Below are positions 57,301-64,000 of a DNA stretch of 64,000 nucleotides, piece after piece. Position numbers and translations under genes: made by a program. The notes under the pieces were generated by a model. That model was not told where the DNA came from. It did not search any database and saw only the letters and a program-made list of their open reading frames with translations. The first letter of the stretch is position 1; every line of letters begins with the position of its first letter. The stretch is from Notospermus geniculatus (Eukaryota; Nemertea; Pilidiophora; Heteronemertea; Lineidae), in assembly GCA_002633025.1 (NCBI GenBank), contig NMRB01000138.1, positions 125,053 to 189,052 on the forward strand, read 5' to 3'.

Positions 57301-60300
57301 GAGTAATTTGAAACAACAATGTAGGTCTCAAGTTGGACACTCGAGCACTGCGCCAAACTCCTTCCCACAGCTTAATATCTCAGGGTTAGATGCATGGAAC
57401 CTAAGCAGTAAACACAGTAAAGTGTGATCCCAAAGAATACAAGCAGCTTCAGCTCTCACCTGCACTTGTGGCACTGGAACACATTCTCCCCACAATTACT
57501 GCAGACGCCAGGGTTCGCCGGGACTGACGCGCTGCATCTCGGGCACTGGAGAGTCTCCGCCGACGCTTGGAAATTATCATAGAAATCGGCATACTCGATC
57601 ATCAAGTTACAAGCAACAATCGGCAATGGGAATTCCACCTTGACGTCCGTCTGTCCAGCTGTCAAGGTAACTTTCTTTGCTTTGTGCCAGAGGCCTGGTC
57701 TGTTTTTGAGCTCGACGACGGCTTGGACTGTCCGGTTGTTGTAGAACACATTGATGGTTCTCACCTGAATACAATGACATTGAGACATTTAGAAAGTGCA
57801 GAAGTTTGATCTTGGGAAAGGACAGCTGGACGGACGGCCTTCTGCCTCCCCCTCCCTGCCACAAACGCCCCTCCCTTTCATATCTGACTGGCTGCTGCCT
57901 GTGAGACAAAATGAAGGCCAGTTTCTGGCCACCAAGGCGACAGAAAACTCACCATCTTGGTTCTCTTCAAATCAGTAATCCTCAGCGTGACCTTCGAGAT
58001 GGTATGACTGCCCACGAGCTTCACAATCTGGGTGGTCGTGGTGAACTTCGAGTCGACCTTGATCGATGTCAGTTTAGTGTTGGAGTACGGCACCTCTGGG
58101 TTGTTACAGACAAGGCAGGGGTCACTCTCGAGGTAGTAACCGTCGAAGTCAACCAGGCCTTGAAGCTGACTGAAACAGAGGAACACCAAGTTAAGATTTT
58201 ACAGACAGACTAGACAGATGAAAAGAGTTGAGTTTTGGCATGAAACATCAAGTCTTCATCAAAGACTTGGGAACCAACAAACGGCTTGCTAGCTTACGGT
58301 AGTTGGTTACTATTTGTGTACATTGGCCTTTGCAAACTGGGCACTTTAAGTAACTACCGGTAAAGCCTAGCAAGGTTTTACATATGGGCCCTGGAGTGTG
58401 TAGTTAAACTTACTTGTAGATGTTGGCGTTGGGATGGTTGGCCATCAGTTGGTTCTGTTGCCTCAAGACAGACACGGCCTTCTCCACGTACTGGTTGCAC
58501 TGGAAGAAACAAGGGTGAGATCTTCAGCTCTGACCAAATATTGGAAATTCTGACCTAGCTGGAGGTTTCTAGCAGTTGACCAAAGACTTGCCAAGCAAGC
58601 CAAAACCCAAGGCTACAGCCATGAGTTCATTTGGGGCATAATTTGAGCTACTTTCGCTCTAAGGGGGGGGGGGGACCAAGTCACTACAAAACACAGGAAT
58701 CTGAAGATTCATCCAACAATGATATGTTCTTTTTAAAGTTTGAAAGGACAACCCTACCCTCTTTTTAAAGTATGAAAGGACAACCCTACCCTCTTTTTAA
58801 AGTATGAAAGGACAACCCTACCCTCTTTTCTGAGCTCTGTGTCTTGAGTGAGAAGTAGCCCAGCAAGTCGACAAACTGCACGGCCTTACGACCGTAGAGC
58901 GGGAGCTCCTGCCACATCGACCACATCATGTCAAGCAGCGCCTCCTGTTGGGCTGTTGAAGAATTCCTGAAAGATATACGGTACAATGTACACGTAGTTC
59001 CCAGTTAGGACATTCTGCTCATTAATATCACAGGAAGGTTGCGGAACCATGATCAACAACAGAATTCCACCTCCCCTTACCTGTAAATCTGGAGAATCAG
59101 AGCATGCGCCTGCCAGCGGACTGATGTCGAGTTCGACTCCAGGAGGAATGACCGCAGGAACGCCACCAACGTGTCACGGTTGACATCACGGTTGACCTGC
59201 TGCACCAGCCACAGACACATCGTCTCATCGTATTTAGAATCACTCGATTCTTCTTTCTCCTTTTCTTTCTTCGGCTTGGACGAGCCGCTACTCGACCCCG
59301 AACCTGTCTGGGTTTGTTTAGTGCCACAGATGGCGCACTGCAGCAGTTGGAGTAAGACTGGTGCCACACCTTCGTCCAGGACGATACTCGCTTGGATCAG
59401 GAAGGAGAGAATCGCTGAAAGAATTGGAAAACATCGAGAGTTCAATCACAGAAATATTACTTGCATTTTTCGTAGATTTTGTAGATTAGACGAACGCCAT
59501 CTAGATCTGGGGACAAAGCACTTCACAATCTTCCAATCAATTTCACTGAAATATCAAGTGCTGCCATCTACTGGCCAAAATAAGACCTAGAGATGGTGAG
59601 AAAGTAGGGGAAACCTACAGTGCTTACTTTCGTCCTTGAAGCAGAACTTCTCCCAGTTGAAGACTCTCGTTGTGGCGACTTCCAAACACGCCTTCAGGTG
59701 TTCGATCTGTAACAAAGGTTTTGAAACACTGAGACTCGTATACAACAGCAGGAGCAGCAACTATTGTTTAACTTTGGGAAATACAGGCTATTCGGTTTAG
59801 TTACGGTGAAACAGAACAGGCCACCAACTCACCAAAGTAATAAGAATATCGTACGGCAGCACAACGCTGGTCAGACCCATGTTAGCGGGATCCAACCCGC
59901 CATCAGTGACGAGTGTCTTCACGGCCTCCATGTGAGAACTGAGCACGTGCACATCACGGAGCTGGCGATATTTCTCCTTGGAGCCACAGACGAAGAGTAG
60001 GAGTTTGCGGACTTGGCGACGGACGAACGGTGCCTGTTGTGTCATCATGTACTCCGCTAGGAAGTAGAACCAGGCTTGGTCGAAGACGGCTGCTTGGACT
60101 GTTTGGGAGCCATCTGCTATCTTCTTGATCTGGAGAAGAAATCAAACAATATGTTTAAGACCATTTCATGTTTTGAAGGTTACAGTCATTGGAAGTTCTG
60201 AAGTCAAATGTGAGGCTTCTATGTACGAGTAGCACTTTCCACTGCTATACACTACTGGTAGTCCTAAAACGCTTCACCTTATTTCCCCAATCACTCAAGA

Positions 60301-63300
60301 ATTCAAGGAGCAGCTCATTCAGCACATCACTTGATCCTTCAGACCAGTTGAGAGTACAGAGTGGTGACTTGGCCAGGTATTGAACCCGTGACCTCTCAGT
60401 CACGAGTCCGACACTCAAACCACTGCATCACATGAACTTACCTGATAGGGCAGCCTCAACACCATCTCAGTCAACAACTGTGGGTAGTCCTCAAACACAT
60501 CATTAGCATGACCCTTCACATACTGGCGGAGGAAAAATGGCGACATATCCGGTGGCGACATCGCTGGGTGAGCCTTGAGTAGCTGACCCGGGAGTGCCGT
60601 CCCTTCCTCCTCCACCGGGATGGCCTTCCAGAAATCTAACAAGGTCTTGAGTACGGACAGACAATAGGAGATGGTCTCGTTGGACAAGAGGGCTGCAGCC
60701 GTGGTGTTACTGATGAATGAAGAGGACTGGAAGGGAAGAGAGTTTCAAGATTTTAGCATGTTTTCCCTAGATTTTGAAGAGGATTAGTCAATTAAAGGAG
60801 TATTCTGTAGTTACTCCTGTATTCTTATGAAAATCGTGGTCAAAATCAACAAAATACTTCAATTCGAGCAAAAAAATTAAAGGTATCCACCTCTCCTGAT
60901 GATTTTACACCAATTCTTGACCGTGACATCAGAACGCTCAACAGCCGCATGATGATCAGTTTGACTTCGTGTCGTTCGGTGCGACTAGCGATGGCCACGT
61001 CACCCTCCTGGAAAACAAGAGATACACCACTGTAAAACATGTACTGTCCCCATTACAACCTAATTCCCTCCCTTCTGACCTAATTCTGGTTAATTTACTA
61101 TCTTGGACACCTACCTTATGTTGGCCAATAGCCAGCTCATCCAGCATACAACTCAACAGCATATCCAAGGCCGTACGATCTTTCTCTTCATCACCGTCGA
61201 GGTCAGAGGTCAACATGAGTATGACCTGCATGTACGGGATGGCGCAGACGCCACCAACTTCCCGCACTTCAGGCATGTACTGTAGCATTCGCTCGAGAAG
61301 TCGTAATCGTAGATTATGGAGTCTGAAAAACAATCATATGAAACATTAGACACTGAGGGTACGTTGGAGGTCACAAAGGTCAAAATTGAAGATGACCTAG
61401 AGAACGTGACACAAGCTGTGGCCTTGACCTAGACCAAAACGACCTTGACCAGAAACCAAATGACCTATGACCTTGACCCAGAACAAAATGGCTTTGACCA
61501 TGAACCAATGACCTTGACCTACCTGTACGAGGTGTCATAATCTGTGTCAATGTCTGTACCCTCCATGTCGTGATGCATCGTATTTGATGGCATCCCGACG
61601 CTGCTGGTCTCACTCCTGGCACCGCGGTTGACATCCTCTGGGGCAACGTCGCCGTATGCGCTGCTGCGACCACTCACTGCAGGACAACATGAACCATTAG
61701 TTTCAAATCAGCAGCAATGTGAATCCAATGAGTTCCAAGAAAATCTGACTGGCACTTACCATTTTGTTCCCCAGAAATAGAATCAATGGCGCTTCCACCG
61801 CTCTCAGACCCGGCGCTACCACCGTGCTCTGCTGGTGATGTACGCAGTGTTGAGCCATCGGTTGCTGCCGTGCTGCCAACCTCATCATCGCTGCCTGGGG
61901 CCGAGGCTGTAGTGTCCGAATAGTGGCTACCTTCGTTCTGACTTTGGCCACCGAGGTTCAGGCCTTGGAAGTTGATGGCACCGCCGTGGCCGGGCTGGAG
62001 AAAGAGGAACGTGATTGGACTACAGTTTACTGGCCTACGACCTCCAAAGCATCACTTTAGGACGTTACAGTGAATACCTACATGATCGTTGTCAGGTGCA
62101 GGTTACACTTAAACACTTACCTGATCTTGTAAGCTGAGGGCGATGGCGAGTTCAACCATGGTCTCATCGTCAGCATCAGGGGGTATGTCCAGCATGGGTG
62201 GGAAGTTACCTCCGCTGAGAAGGGCCTCAAGGGGGCTGGGCTGGGGCATCGAGTTTGGTTCTGGGGGTTCTAGGACCATAGGCTCCGGCTGTAATGACAG
62301 AAGATTAGACGGAAATTGGTTCAGGTTTGAGCTCGCAGCTCCCGAATCAATATTCGAAAGCAGTGATGAAGAAGACCTACCTCATAGTTTGGCACGTCGA
62401 TCTGCTCCGGTACAGGTTGTGGTGATGACCCTTGAAGGCGTGGCGGCTGTGACCGCTCATCACTGTCCTCGTCAGCTGCACCGCCTCCCGGAGTGCTGCA
62501 ACGCGGGGGAGACGGGATGAACACCCGGCGCCTCCGATGCCGCGGACGTAGGACCCGTATCATGGCCTGTTTACAGGCGAAACTGACTTGTTGGTCAGGA
62601 CACAGTAGCATCCGCACATACAACTTCGTCGCAAGGTTACAGTTGTCTAGATCGCATGCCGTGAAGGCGTGGATGACTTCGACGAGTGCGCCAACTGTAG
62701 CTTCGATGTGGGTGAGCCCAGGGAGGCACGCTGGAGCCAGAGCTGGGTACCCAGGTTTGCTAGAATGTAGCCTCCAGAATGCATCCATCAGCTGGACAAG
62801 GAAGTGACCCGATTCGTTCATATCAGGGTCGAACGATTTGGCATTTGGATCCGATTTTGTCTCCTCAGATTCGATTTCCATGGCTTCCATTCCTGCAAGA
62901 AGGCAGAATACATCAACATAATTTCATACATGAGGCCATATTTCTAACTTAGGGATTTGAACCAGTGCCTCCTGACTGCAGGACAGTGCCAGTAGCCACT
63001 ACGCCACTGAAAAGCACTTTGATTGAACAGAATCTCGACGACAACTTACCAGTTCCAGGATCAGTTTGGTCAGCCAATAGCGTGCTACCGTCCTTCTCGG
63101 CGAATCGGACGAGGTTGGATGCCCGTGCTACAGCAACGGACCTTGTTGTGACCACAAGTCTTTGATAGTTCTCAGGGTCCATCTCCTTGCCCTCTTTGGC
63201 CTGACACAGACACTGGACGACATGGCATAGCTGGGCCTGGTCCTGAAGTGAACAGAAAAGGTATTAGCCATGGTAGAGGCACAAGTAAATCTAGAAGATT

Positions 63301-63918
63301 CTGATCGTCACAGTTGGAGTTTCACATTAAGGCCAAAGTTTCAGCACCTGCTCTGGCCCTACCTACCTTATGGTTGTGATAAGCCACCTTACTGGCATAC
63401 AGCGCAGCCAGCAATGACTTCGTGAACTGCTGCACACTTTGTGGCGTCGGTAGTGTCAATAACGACGTTGCCAGATCGAGGGCGCACTGGCGTGCATTTT
63501 CCTTCTCTTCACCGAGATTCGTCGCTGAGAAACAGCCATCCAGGACCTCAAGGGAACTTGCTAGCAACCTGGAAAATGGCAAACGACAACTGAAGTTAAC
63601 GCTTTACAAACAGAGATCTGAAAATCGAGAACAGTTCTGTATTCATTCTCTCATCGTAAACCTAGATTTCCATCGCACTGGGTGCTCAACGATGTCGATT
63701 CTTTCCCTACCTGTCCATAGATGTCAGTGGTAGTGGTGCCAAGGTCGTGACCTCATTCTCCGTCACGGCATTCCCGTTATTATTTCCCGACAACTTTGTT
63801 CCAGTTCCATCCAAGAAGTCTTCTGTGTCCTCTGGCCATCCGAACGCCTCCTTGGTCTTCACGTAGACCTTGACTGAGTCGATCATCGTGACGCCAGAAG
63901 GATCGACGCTGGCGCCGA
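48346..63918 (-). CDS. UBR4: UBR4 (p600) giant E3 ubiquitin ligase, C-terminal half (partial, 43 exons)
   Basis: Exons in transcript order: 63711-63918, 63367-63568, 63050-63242, 62381-62892, 62121-62288, 61760-61994, 61523-61676, 61115-61322, 60891-61007, 60442-60726, 59833-60129, 59628-59706, 59081-59414, 58822-58966, 58414-58499, 57953-58169, 57460-57764, 57023-57287, 56591-56922, 56371-56479, 55755-56126, 55183-55348, 54953-55096, 54665-54821, 54349-54572, 53903-54198, 53417-53570, 53088-53303, 52684-52919, 52440-52565, 51962-52152, 51754-51826, 51427-51536, 51090-51315, 50883-50972, 50619-50741, 50332-50465, 49749-50069, 49495-49579, 49278-49417, 48951-49044, 48573-48732, 48346-48407. 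All phases agree; about 2,780 residues, roughly half of the usual 5,200. Diagnostic strings: [113 protein letters not shown]4 is an N-degron-pathway ligase with roles in protein quality control and silencing of the stress response (family knowledge). The UBR box lies upstream and outside the window. Confidence 0.96.
49749..50741 (-). other. UBR4 hemi-RING/UZI catalytic module (exons 36-38)
   Basis: Exon 50619-50741 has [17 protein letters not shown], the single CxxC-containing half; exon 50332-50465 has [17 protein letters not shown]; exon 49749-50069 has [27 protein letters not shown] and [16 protein letters not shown]. These align with the C-terminal zinc module of human UBR4 that recruits UBE2A/UBE2B (established knowledge). 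The conserved Cys and His are all present, so ligase activity is expected. Confidence 0.88.
52300..52375 (+). mobile_element. SINE fragment (family B)
   Basis: GTCAGAGTGGTGCAGTGGAA, ACACCAGTTCCTGTCACCTC and the B-box word GGTTCAACCCCCAATAGG. It lies in the UBR4 intron between exons 52440-52565 and 51962-52152, antisense to the gene. Confidence 0.65.
53610..53866 (-). mobile_element. Diverged tRNA-derived SINE (family A-like)
   Basis: On the minus strand: a GTGGCTGTGGTGTAGTGCTC head, the B-box region GGTTCAATCCATACTG, and a tail with AAGTGCTTTGTGACTGTATT. It resembles family A in layout and tail but is clearly diverged. It lies in a UBR4 intron. Confidence 0.55.
55461..55665. repeat. Minisatellite, 21-bp unit, about 10 copies
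   Basis: The unit is TCTGCTTCATACAATCAGTG followed by a T or TC. Bases alternate between TCACTGTCGTC and TCAGTGTCGTC. It lies in the UBR4 intron between exons 55755-56126 and 55183-55348. Confidence 0.92.
57023..57764 (-). other. UBR4 cysteine-rich zinc-binding clusters (exons 17-18)
   Basis: Exon 57460-57764 ends with [20 protein letters not shown] and FQCHKC; exon 57023-57287 continues with [19 protein letters not shown] and [10 protein letters not shown]. This makes seven CxxC-type pairs in about 70 residues. The stretch is one of the best conserved parts of UBR4 across animals; its zinc-binding role is inferred from the cysteine spacing. Confidence 0.85.
58728..58823. repeat. Triplicated 32-33-bp unit containing the UBR4 exon donor
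   Basis: The unit is TCTTTTTAAAGTATGAAAGG followed by ACAACCCTACCC (the first copy has AGTTTG). The rightmost copy abuts exon 58822-58966, and its CCCTACC is the GGTAGGG splice donor on the minus strand. The two other copies carry the same donor core inside the intron. Confidence 0.9.
60222..60430 (-). mobile_element. tRNA-derived SINE, family A, copy
   Basis: On the minus strand it has the head GATGCAGTGGTTTGAGTGTC, the B-box region GGTTCAATACCTGGCC, the body ATCAAGTGATGTGCTGAATG and a degenerate tail GTGAAGCGTTTTAGGAC. It lies in the UBR4 intron between exons 60442-60726 and 59833-60129. Confidence 0.75.
61380..61522. repeat. Degenerate tandem repeat rich in TGACCT words
   Basis: The words CCTTGACCTAGACCAAAACG, ACCTTGACCAGAAACCAAAT and ACCTTGACCCAGAACAAAAT repeat with a period of roughly 18-30 bases. 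They give at least six TGACC(T) half-sites in about 140 bp, directly next to the donor of UBR4 exon 61523-61676. Confidence 0.75.
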
Positions 63919-64000
63919 CTGAAATAAAAAGAATGTCCCGATCAGGTGCAATGATGGCCAATCTTGCTAGCAGTGGGAACGGGGGGGGGGGGGGCCCCTC

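Overview
This is a window of a metazoan nuclear genome. The genes are intron-rich and the introns and intergenic DNA are full of short DNA transposons, tRNA-derived SINEs and minisatellites. Protein matches are closest to bilaterian families (EHMT/G9a, UBR4, MEGF9, hemicentin). The non-coding texture suggests a marine invertebrate (ambulacrarian, cephalochordate or lophotrochozoan); the sequence alone does not let me choose. Three isolated N bases (8156, 30527, 48072) and poly-G tracts suggest a draft assembly.

Layout: (1) 77-9374, minus strand: the 5' end of a hemicentin-like secreted VWA protein. Three exons are visible, the first intron is about 8 kb, and the gene continues off the left edge. 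(2) 9375-15063: intergenic DNA with at least four recognisable miniature transposons, two of them with perfect 5-bp target duplications and one, of a second family, also with a perfect 5-bp duplication. (3) 15064-24654, minus strand: a complete EHMT (G9a/GLP) histone H3K9 methyltransferase in 22 coding exons, including the acidic/basic N-terminus with an ARKS histone-like motif, the Cys-rich region, ankyrin repeats and pre-SET/SET/post-SET. (4) 24.7-28.8 kb: divergent 5' region between EHMT and the next gene. (5) 28793-45629, plus strand: a complete MEGF9-like membrane protein in six exons with a 13.9-kb first intron. (6) 45630-48345: convergent intergenic DNA. (7) 48346-63918, minus strand: the C-terminal roughly 2,780 residues (43 exons) of the giant E3 ligase UBR4, ending in the hemi-RING module; the gene continues off the right edge.

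The four genes have no evident joint pathway: one chromatin writer, one ubiquitin ligase, one extracellular-matrix protein and one adhesion-type receptor. I found no bacterial-type system, CRISPR array or rRNA. The most interesting signals are in the mobile DNA and its effect on gene structure: inverted copies of a TGACGTCA-rich element on both sides of the EHMT pre-SET exon, a SINE split by a 5-bp-TSD transposon, and a three-fold tandem copy of a UBR4 splice donor. All exon borders were read by eye from splice consensus, reading phase and family similarity; every coding junction listed was checked for phase.
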